This document shows, piece after piece, positions 11,935 to 23,400 of a stretch of DNA of 60,000 nucleotides (position 1 is its first letter; every line of letters begins with the position of its first letter). This stretch comes from Nematostella vectensis. Its lineage: Eukaryota; Cnidaria; Anthozoa; Actiniaria; Edwardsiidae. The position numbers were made by a program, and so were the translations under genes. Location: positions 5,564,627 to 5,624,626 of the forward strand of contig NC_064048.1 in NCBI RefSeq assembly GCF_932526225.1. Reading direction: 5' to 3'. The notes under the pieces were generated by a model. That model ran no database searches. It saw only the letters and a list, made by a program, of their open reading frames with translations, and was not told the origin of the DNA.

Positions 11935-12385
11935 GGGTACAGGCGACCCTTTTTTCAAAACACCCGAGAATTTTCGGGCCCGAAAACATTATTTTGCATT
12001 TTTGCTAAAAAATTCGCATGTTTTCCTTTTGGAGAACCGCATTCATGTTTGAGAACAGATTTTACTTCCTCTTGGTTCGAATTCCAAATGATTACACTCA
12101 ATAGGGCTATTTTCGAAGTTTTTTTGAAGCCTAAAAGTTACCCGAAAATTCTTGGGTGAGTGCGAGGTTCCGAGAACTTTCTTAATATTTAAGCCATATA
12201 AATTTCGGGCCCGAGAAGTACGGGAAAGATCAAAATCCATAAATAGAATCATCCTTTACATGAATCTTTGTGGTAAAATACGATGTTTGACGATATTTCA
12301 ACACATTTAGATACCATAAATTTTATAGAAATTAGCCAGGTTTTCAAATTTAAGGAATAAAACGTTTCGGGCCCGAGAATTGATT
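11935..12385. repeat. Cluster of TTTCGGGCCCGAGAA palindromes, unit A
   Basis: The palindromic core CGGGCCCG occurs near 11968, 12207 and 12369, each time next to AAA and GAGAA. A run of C precedes the cluster at 11881. The arrangement recurs at 26821-27235 and 41340-41755, so it belongs to the duplicated unit. It may be the relic of a small element; no gene is visible. Confidence 0.5.
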
Positions 12386-12406
12386 ATTGATAATCAAGTG
12401 TATTAC

Positions 12407-12652
12407 AGCCGCATTGTCACCAGTTCACTTCCGGAGGTCCGAATGAAACCATGACAGTTAAAAGACAAAAGAATCTATTAGAATCCGAGATATTTAACAT
12501 GCCATCCGCTCTAAATTATCAATCACATCCTCGAAGAAACTTGCAATAGACACACTGCTTTCTATATTTCGAAATATTTTTTGCGTTTTCCGTCAAAAAT
12601 CATCGGAGATTGTTACGTAATCTACCGGAAGTAAACTGGTGACAATGCGGCT
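12407..12652. mobile_element. MITE with 28 bp TIRs, copy A1
   Basis: A 246 bp non-coding element bounded by AGCCGCATTGTCACCAG and its reverse complement. The inverted repeats extend for about 28 bp to TTCCGG. It is present at the same place in unit B (27257-27503) and absent from unit C, where CAAGTG is joined to GAGGCTGGAT. Confidence 0.85.
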
Positions 12653-12659
12653 TTAAAGG

Positions 12660-13340
12660 TAGGCTGGATATTTTCGTAGAAGTTAGAAAAAAAAAAGTCA
12701 GAAAAGAAGTTAGAAAAAAACAATGCAAAAACATGATATCGCTGGTATTTGAGGGCCCTTCCCCACGAACGGAGGCTCGAACTATATTTATGCGTCCTTA
12801 GTGGCTACGACTACCAGCGGACACACTGTACTATTCACTTTTCTTGATTAATAAGCAGAATGATACAAAAGTAATTTCACATAATAGGCGTTTGGTGATG
12901 GTCGGCTATACAAAAAAGCCTCTGAAACATTTAGATGAGTTTTATACAACTACACTCTTCAATCGCGCGTTGATTGCTCAAAGATGCATATGTACCAAAA
13001 TAGAGGACACTAAACGCTTGGCTCGGATTTGCGCGCTCTCCTTAAAGAAACTCAAAAAACGTTTTAAATGTATAAAACAACAGACTTGAACATCAGTCAC
13101 TCAACGCGACTTCGTCTCGTTGGGTACTTTGCGTGCTCATAGCACGTATAGTGATATCATTATTTGAGTATCTATTAGAGTACAGACGCATGTAAAAATG
13201 ATATCTATCTGTAAAACAAGGTAGCAGTATCTAGAAGGAAAAATGGACTTGAGAAATAGCGCGCAATTTCAAATTGGATATTCTTGCGTGTCTGATGACG
13301 TCAAGCGTGCGTGTGTACTCAGCAACTGATCAGAGCGCAC
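12660..13340. other. Non-coding spacer between MITEs A1 and A2
   Basis: The spacer is well conserved in units B and C. It includes the palindromic CAACGCGACTTCGTCTCGTTG near 13099 and no open frame that I can connect to a gene. Confidence 0.4.
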
Positions 13341-13346
13341 GTTTAA

Positions 13347-13591
13347 AGCCGCATTATCACCAGTTTACTTCCTGAGGTCCGACGGAAACTCAACCGTTAA
13401 AAGACAAAAGAATCTATTTAAATCCGAGATATTAAACAGGCCATCCGCTCTAAATTATCAATCACATCCTCTAAGAAACTTCCAATAGACACACTGCTTT
13501 CAATATTTTGAAATATTTTTCGCGTTTTTCTTTAAAAATCATCGGATGTTGTTACGTAACCGACCAGAAGTAAACTGGTGACAATGCGGCT
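13347..13591. mobile_element. MITE, same family, copy A2
   Basis: AGCCGCATTATCACCAG opens the element and CTGGTGACAATGCGGCT closes it. The left side is preceded by TTAA; the right flank is CTAATTA, so one target copy has decayed or been altered. It is present in all three units (28173-28417 and 42446-42691) and therefore older than the triplication. Confidence 0.85.
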
Positions 13592-14149
13592 CTAATTAGC
13601 TTTAATAAGAAAAAAAATGGCTCGATGGTAGAAAGGCATATGTTAAGAACAGACACCAGTGCAAATAATCACAATTCGTAGATTAAAGCCTATACGTATT
13701 AAGGCGGTTTTGTACCCTCGTATGAGTGAATTCAATCGCCGGCAATGGCCAGCAAAGTTGATTGCAAGTACCAGACGAATTAGACGTCTAGATATCGGCG
13801 AATTCGCCGCCGCGGCAGCAGACAGCAGGCATATCAAATTCGCTCGTACGAGAGTACAAAACTGCCTATTATGACTTAATAAGAATAAAAAAAATTCAGC
13901 ACACAAACAAATGTAAAATTATTTCTACCCTTATCTTCGGAATAAACACAAATACACACAAATACATGGAGAACATTGTATTTCGACCGTGTAAGCCTTG
14001 GCACCGAGAAGTAAATCAACGAGGCCGGGCAACGACTGCTGAAGACCAATGTCCTTTGGCATGTCTAATATCGAATACCCTTCCATAATATCTGAAAGAA
14101 ACTTAAAAAATCACAACACGTGTAGCGGCGCATTAATATAACGCGTCCG

Positions 14150-14235
14150 TCCTTACACCCAAATGGTGATACAGACACCCAAATGGTGATACAGACACCC
14201 AAATGGTGATACAGACACCTAAATGGTGATACGCA
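14150..14235. repeat. 20 bp minisatellite, about 4 units (unit A)
   Basis: CCCAAATGGTGATACAGA repeats with a 20 bp period about four times. Unit B has about 15 units at 28975-29282. Single relatives (CACCTAAATGGT) are scattered nearby. Confidence 0.9.
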
Positions 14236-14489
14236 AACAGCGTAAGTAAACAACAATTGAAATACCAAAAACAAAACCAACCTAAAACCAAAAAGGTCCC
14301 TGCGCATTCAACGCATTGTTAACGTAAGTGGTTATAGTACTCTCATATTGCACACCTAAATGGTTCTTGCACACCCCGCATTATTTACACCTAAATGGTG
14401 ATTGTGTTTGTTCCACATTCACACTGAAATGATGTAAAATAGGGATCAATTCATGCACCAACTGGTGATAGGCCTGAAACGAGTGGCTA

Positions 14490-15400
14490 AATGGAAAAAT
14501 CTAAGCGAAGCGCGATCATATTGAAAGAGGGACAGCCCGAAAAAACGGAGACCTTGTGCTTGTACGCGACGGCCTGACCCGGACCTTCAATTAAGAGATC
14601 TTCTATTCTAGGTAATAGAAATACTTTCGTCACGTAAGACTTGAAATTCAAGGCTGATGAATGCAAGAAAGGCCAAAAAAGGCTAGAGGGCCACTCAGGA
14701 ATTATAAGTGTTCCCTGACCCTTACAACTCTGAAGCTTTCTGATAGTCGGGACGATAAGGCTGACAGGTGGGCAGAGCCAGTTGTTATTGCAAGTCCAGT
14801 CATGCAAAAGCATCGACGCCTGCACTCCCGGGTGAAGCGAACCTGGAATTATAACATGTTAGCTTGGTATTATAGACCGATGCAAATCGATCAATTGTGT
14901 GAGGACCCCATTTCGCATCGAGAAGCCTGAAAACCGATTGATTCACGGACCAGTCATCTTTGTCAACAAATCGACTTAATACATCAGCACGCTGGTTGTA
15001 CTCGCGAGGGAGGTACTCATTAACATGTCTCAGATCGATAACTAGACGAGGTTTTTTCCCTTCCGCAACGGTTAAGGGATTAACGCAATACGGTGCTTTA
15101 TCATGTTCAACTATACATTGGTTGCTAAGCAACTCATAAATGGCTTTTGAAACCAAATCTTTGTTTCTTAAAGACGGCAAATTATTGTTGGGTACATACC
15201 GAAAGGCAAGCGATAACCCATTTTAATCATTCTAAAAACAAATTCTGGAGCATCAATCGTGTCACGCCAAAAATTGGCAGCTCGTTTTACACGACCTTTA
15301 ACCGTTTCACTTTTCGGTGTATCAGCATACTTTCCCAATTGGCTCTTAAAAATAGCAAAAAAACTCTGGTCATACTCAACCTCGTTACTCCAGTCACCTT
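14490..15400 (-). mobile_element. DIRS-like retroelement fossil with internal deletion, unit A
   Basis: On the minus strand, pieces of reverse transcriptase (RLVIDLRHVNEYL) and RNase H with its following domain (PREYNQRADVLSRF, WGPHTIDRFAS, GTLIIPEWPSS) match the RT-RNase H layout of DIRS-type tyrosine-recombinase retroelements. Compared with unit B, about 514 bp is missing. The deletion joins EYL directly to PREYNQR in one frame, giving a 126-codon open frame at 14800-15180. A second deletion of 16 bp lies near 15195. No recombinase gene or terminal repeats are seen. Confidence 0.75.
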
Positions 15401-15758
15401 CTAGTTATTTAAAGGGCGTCGACGCTGCCGCTCCGGTTCGAGGAGGCTTCTTACATAAAGCACTCAGCATGACCAAATTCACCACACTAATAATGAAAAG
15501 ATAGATAAAATATCACGAATGAACTGATATTATTAAATAAAACTTTCCACTGAAGTTTAGTCTCGTCGCTTACGTGTCGAAAGCCGAAGAACGAACATGA
15601 CAAATTCACGCTATTTATACCGAATACACAGCGTGAATTACACACATACCAACACTATGTACACTTGTACACCTTGTACATCAACAAAGTACACTAACAA
15701 TAGATTCCTTTCGAAACGTGCAGAACCAACGTTCCACCAGCGTTTGCACAGGACTTAA

Positions 15759-16001
15759 AGCCGCATTTTCACCAGTTTACTTCCGGAGGTCCGACGGAAA
15801 CTCAACCGTTAAAAGACAAAAGAATTTATTAAAATCCTAGATATTAAACAGGCCATCCGCTCTAAATTATCAATCACATCCTCAAAGAAACTTCCAATAA
15901 ACACGCTGCTTTCAATATTTTGAAATATTTTTCGCGTTTTCCGTTAAAAATCATCATATTGTTACGTTATCGACCGGAAGTAAACTGGTGACAATGCGGC
16001 T
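15759..16001. mobile_element. MITE copy A3 with TTAA target duplication
   Basis: The element is flanked on both sides by TTAA (15755-15758 and 16002-16005). This is the target preference of piggyBac-type transposases and the best evidence for the family's origin. Its inside differs at many sites from the element in the same position of unit B. Confidence 0.85.
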
Positions 16002-16218
16002 TTAAGAAACGAAAGTACTCGGTACCAGTTCCCGAAAAGACAACGTTTTCAAAAGCCGAGCAGAGCTTATCGTCAATTTAGAAATCGTCTAGAATATTGA
16101 AAACTGCACACGTAAAAGGGGAATTGTAAAATTCAAATGAGACCAATTGTAATGCATAAATGCCTAGCTCTTGCGTGAATTGTACCGAATATCATTATGA
16201 TTTTTTCCATATATATTG

Positions 16219-16450
16219 TGTAGTTCCAAAAAATATCCATCCCCCCCATTGAGGGGATTGAAAATTCCGGGGGGGTGGGGGGCTCAAACGCCCAGGAATT
16301 TCCAGAGGGGAGGGGGGCTAAAATGTCCTTTTTTCTTAACAGTTGCTGTATATATATTTTTTCCAGGTGGTTGGAAAGGGGCGGGGGCTCATACCTCCGA
16401 CCCCCTCAATAAGGGGGGGGGGGGGGGTATGGATATTTTCTGGAACTACA
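16219..16450. mobile_element. Small TIR element with poly-G/C arms, unit B
   Basis: TGTAGTTCCA, then AAATATCCAT and a C-run form the left arm. The reverse complement, ending TGGAACTACA, forms the right arm, giving inverted repeats of roughly 35 bp. Unit A has no such insert between TTTCCAT and CTGTTATTTTA. The same element is in unit C at 31794-32011. Confidence 0.75.
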
Positions 16451-16795
16451 CATTTTACTGTTATTTTACCGGGATGGGCATAAAAAAATAGGACGAGTTC
16501 CTTTTTATGTTTTGCCTGGTTTGGGAAAGCCGAAAATTGTCTCAAAACAAGCTCATTATATCCCGCAATTTATCAATATCTTAGCACATACTTTGCGCCA
16601 CATCAAAATCAAAATATGTAGCTTGTAGAAGCTCAACAAGCTAATGCGAATTATTATTTTTTCAGGCAATAAAATGTGGTTTGAATAAAAGTACAAATTA
16701 TTTATAATTTTTTTTCAAAGCTTTATAGGCTTTAAGAGGTTCTCTATAGAGGGAAAAATGCGATTTATTGTGAATTGTTTTGAACTGATTGTGAA

Positions 16796-16977
16796 TAGCC
16801 TGCTTGCAGGCGGTACTCGTTGTTATTATCGCGGAGAAAACCCTCTCCGTTCGGTGATCGGGCGCCATCTTGTATTTTAAGCCGCGTGGTTCCTGGGGGA
16901 TACAAGATGGCGCCCGATCACCGAACGGAGAGGGTTTTCCGCGATAATAACACCGAGTACCGCCTGCAAGCAGGCTA
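16796..16977. mobile_element. MULE-like foldback element upstream of PAN gene B
   Basis: Arms of about 78 bp starting TAGCCTGCTTGCAGGC are near-perfect reverse complements around a loop of about 25 bp. Flanks are GATTGTGAA and GATTGTGAT, a 9 bp direct repeat with one mismatch; long TIRs with 9 bp duplications are typical of Mutator-like elements. The corresponding site in unit A is empty. It lies about 510 bp upstream of the start codon. Confidence 0.75.
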
Positions 16978-17192
16978 GATTGTGATTACTTTTCAACGGC
17001 TACAAAATCAAATAAACTATTTTGCCGATATTTCACGGTATATATTCAATTACAACCATGTATCAATAAATAATGTAATTTCAATAACAATTACCTTGGA
17101 AAACACCTGCGTTTAGGCGCATTTGACGTCTTAATCTTAGCAATTTTCATTATTCTGCGAACTCTAGTAAACAATGCTCAACTGATAAAACC

Positions 17193-17390
17193 GCCTTCTG
17201 CTATTCGTCATTCAAACGGGATTAAGCCTTTTGATTGGTCAGCGCCTTCCGGAGGGTGATATCATTTCAAAATATTTTCAGTGTTGGCCAATGAAAACCT
17301 TTAAAGATTCTGGATGACAGAAGCAACATGTAATATAGATGTTGAAAATCATCAACGAGAGTTCGCAGAGTTGTGAAAACGGCAGTAAAA
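17193..17390 (+). promoter_or_regulatory. Proximal CCAAT block of unit B
   Basis: The block carries an inverted CCAAT box (GATTGGTC, near 17233) and a direct one (GGCCAATG, 17286-17293) about 150-210 bp upstream of the TATA box. Unit C has the same arrangement (near 32797 and 32848). Unit A lacks the CCAAT-bearing part here but has a related block about 1 kb upstream. Confidence 0.4.
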
Positions 17391-17440
17391 TACGAAAACA
17401 GCTTATGCCCAGAAGGACATTGTCTTAACTAAACAGTGAC

Positions 17441-17448
17441 TATAAAAG
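17441..17448 (+). promoter_or_regulatory. TATA box of PAN gene copy B
   Basis: TATAAAAG is 47 bp upstream of the ATG at 17488, as in the other two copies. Confidence 0.65.
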
Positions 17449-17487
17449 GAGGAGAAACTGCAGCAAGGTTTTGTATTTCTTACTAAA

Positions 17488-20400
17488 ATGTCGAGTTCTC
17501 TGTGTCTGAAGAAAGGAGATAAAAGGGTGGCGATGGTGATGGTAATGGTGATAGCGACGGTTTTGCCTTATGTTGCTGGTGAGTAAAATTAGAAACAATC
17601 TACTTATACATTTCTTGCAAAATCAACTGTGCCGAAATAGCATCCAGAAATAGCATCCGAAATAGCCAACAAACATTAGTTTATAACATAATTTATCCCC
17701 ACAATAAATGATATTTTTTTTCGGCCTATCTTTTTGACACAGGAAAGTATGAAAAAGATTTCTTTGAACAAGGGACGTTTGCTGAAATGAATATATAATT
17801 AATCGCAATTATCATCCAACTTTATAAAGTTTGACGGGCGCCGGACAAAATATCTTTGACTAGAAAAAATCTATATTTCCTTTTAGATATTTCTAGAAGT
17901 TTTATTGAAAAAAATAAAAACTGCAGGATTGCTTTTTATCTTTTTATGTTTGGTTTTGTATCCATGAAACAGTCACCGTAGACATATTGTATTTCAGAGC
18001 TATGCTTTCAGAAATATCGCTTGTTTTTAAGACCTTCATCACGAGCAAGATAAGAATTATATCGAAATACCGCCCAAAATGCCATAATACTAGGCAATTT
18101 AAACTATTAAATACCCTTAACCCAAAGACTGGGAAGAACCGTATGCTTTCTCTTTTTAATTCGGTATTTCATTCTAATCGTTTCTGATTTTTTTAGTGTT
18201 TCGTCCATGAAAATTCACGAGTATTTCATTCCTTTCTTTCACTTTCAAGTTTAAACAACTGGTTCCGGTATGAAAAAGGCACCCCAAGAGTAGTAGTGTG
18301 TCGTTGTACCGGTAGGAGCTCTGTATCTAAACTCAATCTTTTGTGAGACAAGAATAAGCCACAATAACACGAACAGTGATCGGATGCTTTACGGATTAGC
18401 ATATTGCTTGTTCGCCTCTCTGCTGGCGGCGGTCCCATCTCAAGCTCCATACATCCCACACCACAACCCAATATAAACTTCACCTTTTTAATGTCCCCAT
18501 TCCTGCTCATATCAAGAAAATTTTGACAAAAATTGTCGTTTTTCCCAGACGCGGTCACTTCCATATAAGGAAACTAATCTATTCCATATTGGGAAACCTG
18601 CACGATTCTTGTCATTTTTAAGGCTGCCGTACCGCAGGTGCTCCGAAAACTTTATGAATTGTCTTCAGAAGAGAACAACTGTGACTGTGATCATTTTTAG
18701 TGAAAGGAGAAAGCCTCTGAAGAGAAACTAAAATCCATCGGTACCAGACTCCTAAAACGACAACGGTTTCTTCATATGCCTCATCTCCCCTTCTCGGCGT
18801 CTTTGCTGTGTCCTGTTTTTAACTTTAGGCTTTGTTTCTGCCCGTTTGCTTCGATAGTTTGTTTTTATCGTTGTGTTCACGTGCCGACCTTATAAGTTCT
18901 GACCGAAACCAAAGAAAAAACTAATTCTATTCCCCTGCGTGTCGTGCGAAAGACTTGAATTAGTGCTGCTGCTGGCAGCTTGCGGAGCTTTTAAAAAATA
19001 GTCAGAACGGGGAAATCATTCACCCTCCACGCGTTTGAGTTCAATTGGTCTGACCGTCTCGTATGATGGTAAAATAAAAGAATAATTTTGTATTCAGCAC
19101 GAATGGCTTGAAGTGTAGAGGCGGAGAATAAGGGGGAAGTCTTAGCAGCAAATCAACGTTACGCTCTCAGAAATTCATGCTGTATTTACTTTCTTCTAAA
19201 TAGTGGCCGTAGGCGGATGCAAGAAAATGCTGTATGCTACAAACCTGATGGGGAAAGCTCTAATGAACCACGAATTTCGCTCAACCGAAGCTAACTCCGA
19301 CAGCCACTGTAGCAGCTTGTGTTTCCATGACGACCGTTGTATTTCATACAATTTCGGTCCTATCATTGAATTCAAGGGGATATGTAACCTCAGCCATGCC
19401 GACCACCTCCAATACCCAGAAGACTTCGTTGACGCGGCCGGGCATTACTACAGCGCGGTTGAGGTGAGTCACGTGGGCGGCATTTATCTCGCTTATTTGT
19501 CTGTATTTAGTTTTGATCACTTACTGTTTTTTGGTTGCTTGGTTGCTTGCTTGCTTACTTGCTTGTTTACCTATGATGCCTTTAGTGTAGCAATAAAGGT
19601 AGTAATGGACCCAGGACGGAGCAAGAGGTACTCCTGGTTATACTTGAAGAGCATTGGAGAGTCCACTAATAGACACTTTCTGTTGACGATCCATTAGGTA
19701 GAAGTTGAACAATGATACTGTTGGCTGAGTCACTCAGAGAGATTGTAAATAGCAAGTTTCTTTAACATAATCTCGTAATCCACAAGATCGAATAGCTTTC
19801 GGCAGTTATCTAGTCTAAGTTCGTTGATCATCCCGTTGTCCATGTTGGTCAGAAAAACGTCCACTAAGTCAATCATTGTCATAATCGTCTCACAGGAGTG
19901 TTCAGGTCTAAATCCAGACTGGTAAGGGCTTAGTAGATGATTGTCATTCAGGAAGTTGTATAGCCTCAGGTGGACATGTCTCTAGAGGACTTTAGAGACA
20001 ATGGGCAGAATGCTAATTTGTCTGTAGTTGTTCACGCTGAGATGGTCACCAGCTTTGAACACAGGAGTTACTACTTTTGCTAGTTTCCATGCCTAGATTG
20101 ATGAATTTGCTAATTGGCGCAGCGATAACAGAAGCAGCGGAGCGGAGCAACTTAGCGCTGATCCCATCAAGCCCAGTGGCCTTGCAAACTTGAATGCCAG
20201 ATAGATAGCTCATCACAAACTCAAACGTGATGTTCGGAATAGAGAAGGTTGTAGAAGGAGAGATTTTACCATTGACGAATGACCTTAAATGTTCGAAGCA
20301 GGTGTTGTCGGAGTTTTCAGTTGTACCAGTTCTGTATTTTCGATGCAACATTAACGAAGAACTCAATGAATGCATTTGTCCCTTCCTGATCAGCGGTGTA

Positions 20401-23400
20401 GACAGGATTTTTAACAGGAGGGGGCCCAAAAAGGACTTTCAAGGCATTTTCTCCTGTATTTAAATAATTTCTGATAAATTTACTGTATTTTTGGCTGATA
20501 AAAGGGGGGGGGGGCATGTAATAACTCTCAACGAAAAATGTAGTATAACTAATTTTTTCAACGCGGAATGTGATAAGATAAGACAGCCAATTACTCACAG
20601 TATCGCGGCTTTATAATCCAGAAATGATTTGCCATCCAGTTTGCTGACAGAATCAAAGCAAAGTGTTTATAGAGACCGTGGCCAACAGTAGATTCGGGAG
20701 ACTACTACAACTTCTTAGAACAGATTTTTGCATTAGGTTTAATCTTATCTGATGTTTTACATTTTTTGTTATATTTGCTTTTTGTTTCCTTCGCATACCT
20801 TTTACCCAAAAGCAATTAAAATTTGCATTTCTATGCCAGAATTCCTGTGACTGCACGAAGGACCAGATCTGTCGACTTAACTTCTTGGACGGCACGCACC
20901 ATTGTGATTTCAACGGTATGTTATCGACACGGTCAATTAAACGTTTCCCGAGTGTTGATTGTTTTTATGGTGAAAAAGATTGCTACGGGTTTCCACCAAC
21001 ATAATGGCCGTAGCAGGCGGTGGGGCACTGGGGGCACGTGCCCCCAATATTTCCAAAAATGATAAGGAAATGACAAGTAGGGGCATAGCTGTGCCCCCAT
21101 TGTTTTCTGCGGCTATGCGTAGTAAACCTTGGCGCTGTGCTTTTGATAGTGGCCCACGAGATAAGCGTAAATGCGGGCTGTGAAAACCGCAAAACTGCAG
21201 AGAAAAAACCTCGAAACACAAGCTGTATCGAAAAACACCGTAAAACATATCGCAACATCGCGTCAGAATAAGCCAATAGCCATAGACCGCACAGTCTAAA
21301 GAAACTGCAATACCGTGAAAATGTAAAAGAAAAAAAAAACATTGACATAACCCTGTAAAATGCACAAGGAGGAATCATAAACAGATGCCTGAGAAAGGCT
21401 GAACTTCAAGTGTCAAGCTGTTCAATGGTTGTGATTTGTGTTATTATAGACACGTCATTCCATCGTTGTCACGCATTCAATACATCATCGGACGGTGTCA
21501 TACAACTCGAAGCAACTCATTCATCCTGGCAAGCGGACGGCTTCTGCAGAGTAGACTTTACGCCTACGAGCATCGTCACTGGTCAGCAGTATAGCATCAC
21601 CGTTGACCTGCGCGCTAGGCATGTCTCCCATGACACAAATCGAGGTGTACATCCGGGAGTTGCGTTTAACATGGTTGACGGCGACAACTTCGACGTTGTG
21701 TATTTCAGGTATAGAGTAGAACTACCCCGCCCTCTCCCTTGATACCTACATTATCGAGCTTACTCGTGCTACCTGCTCATATTCTACCCTTTTAACTTGA
21801 TTTCTAGTGTATGTTTACTCTCGCCTTACCTGACACCCCGATATTAGGGGCGCCTCGTTATCACGGACACCCAAGGTCACCTCGTTATCACGGACACCCC
21901 AGGTCACCTCGTTATCACGGACACCATATCAAACATATTTCCCATGGATAGTCTCCTTCGTTTGTACTGCCTTATATGGACATTGATGCCCATATTAAAA
22001 AGAGATAAAGTTAAACCGCTCCTTGATCTCCAGAAAATATGGCAAAAAATGCTAATTCCTGTCAATTTGAGACTCGCGGCAAATCTTTTTCTTACTAATC
22101 TTAAAAAGCCCTGATACTCAGGCCTCCAAGAGATTGACCTCGCTATCATAGACATCCTAATATTAGGGCACCTCGTTATCACGGAAATCCCAATATAAGA
22201 GACGCCTCATTATCACGAAACTATTAGTATTAGGAACAACTTGTTATCACGGACTTTCCAGTATTAGGAACACCTCGTTATCACGAACATCACAATATTA
22301 GGTACACCCCGTTATCACGGACAATCCAGTATTATGGACACCTTGTTATCAAGGACAACCTAATATTTTGGGCCACCTCGTTATCACGAACATCTCAGTA
22401 TTAGAAACACCTACTCACTACGGACATCCCAGTATTTGGAACACCTAGTTATCACGGACATCCCAGTATTAGGAACACCTAGTTATCACGGACATCCGAA
22501 TATCAGAAACCCCTTGTTATCACGGATATCTTAATATAAGGGACACCTTGTTATCAAGGACAACCTAATATTGGGGACACCTCGTTATTACGTACATCCG
22601 AGTACTAGGAACACCTCGTTATCACGAACATCACAATATTAGGAACACCTCGTTATCACGGAGAATCCAGTATTATGGACACCTCGTTATCAAGGACAAC
22701 CTAATATTTTGGGCCACCTCGTTACCACGAACATCTCAGTATTAAAAACACCTACTCATCACCGACATCCCAGTATTTGGAACACCTAGTTATCACGGAC
22801 ATCCCAGTATTAGAAACACCTAGTTATCACGGATATCTTAATATCAGAAACCCCTTGTTATCACGGATATCTTAATATCAGAAACCCCTTGTTATCACGG
22901 ATATCTTAATATCAGAAACCCCTTGTTATCACGGATATCTTGAAATCAGAAACCCCTTGTTATCACGGATATCTTAATATAAGGGACACCTTGTTATCAA
23001 GGACAACCTAATATTGGGGGCACCTCGTTATCACGAACATCCCAGTACTAGGATCACCTCGTTATCACGGACATTTCAGTATTAGAAGCAGCTCGTTATG
23101 ACGGGCATCTTAATATAGGGGACACCTGTTTATCATGGGCATCTGAATTTTAGGGACCCCTCGTCCCCCTCGGGGGGAGGCTCTTTAAGACCCCCTTCCG
23201 GGAAAATTGCTATAACTTCTTAACCATAGAAGCTAAGAGGTTAAAAATTGGTGCCTTTTCCTAAAATCTATCTGCGGATGTTTTGATGCCATTGACATGT
23301 CGAGGAGACGCTCCATGTTATTATGGCAACCAGCGTTTTACACATAAGTACTTTTACACATAACTAAAAAGTAGTGATTTTTTGTTTATATTTTGGTCCT

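Larger units (their letters stand above)
1470..16065. repeat. Tandem unit A
   Basis: This is the first of three large direct repeats. Homology to units B and C begins near the motif TATCGTCAA (about 1472) and ends where unit B starts. The exon 1 start codons of A and B are 14773 bp apart. Unit A holds a complete PAN gene, both minisatellites, three TTAA MITEs and a shortened DIRS-like fossil. It lacks two small elements found upstream of the gene in B and C: the poly-G MITE and the MULE-like foldback. It is the most diverged unit in its 5' half. Confidence 0.85.
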
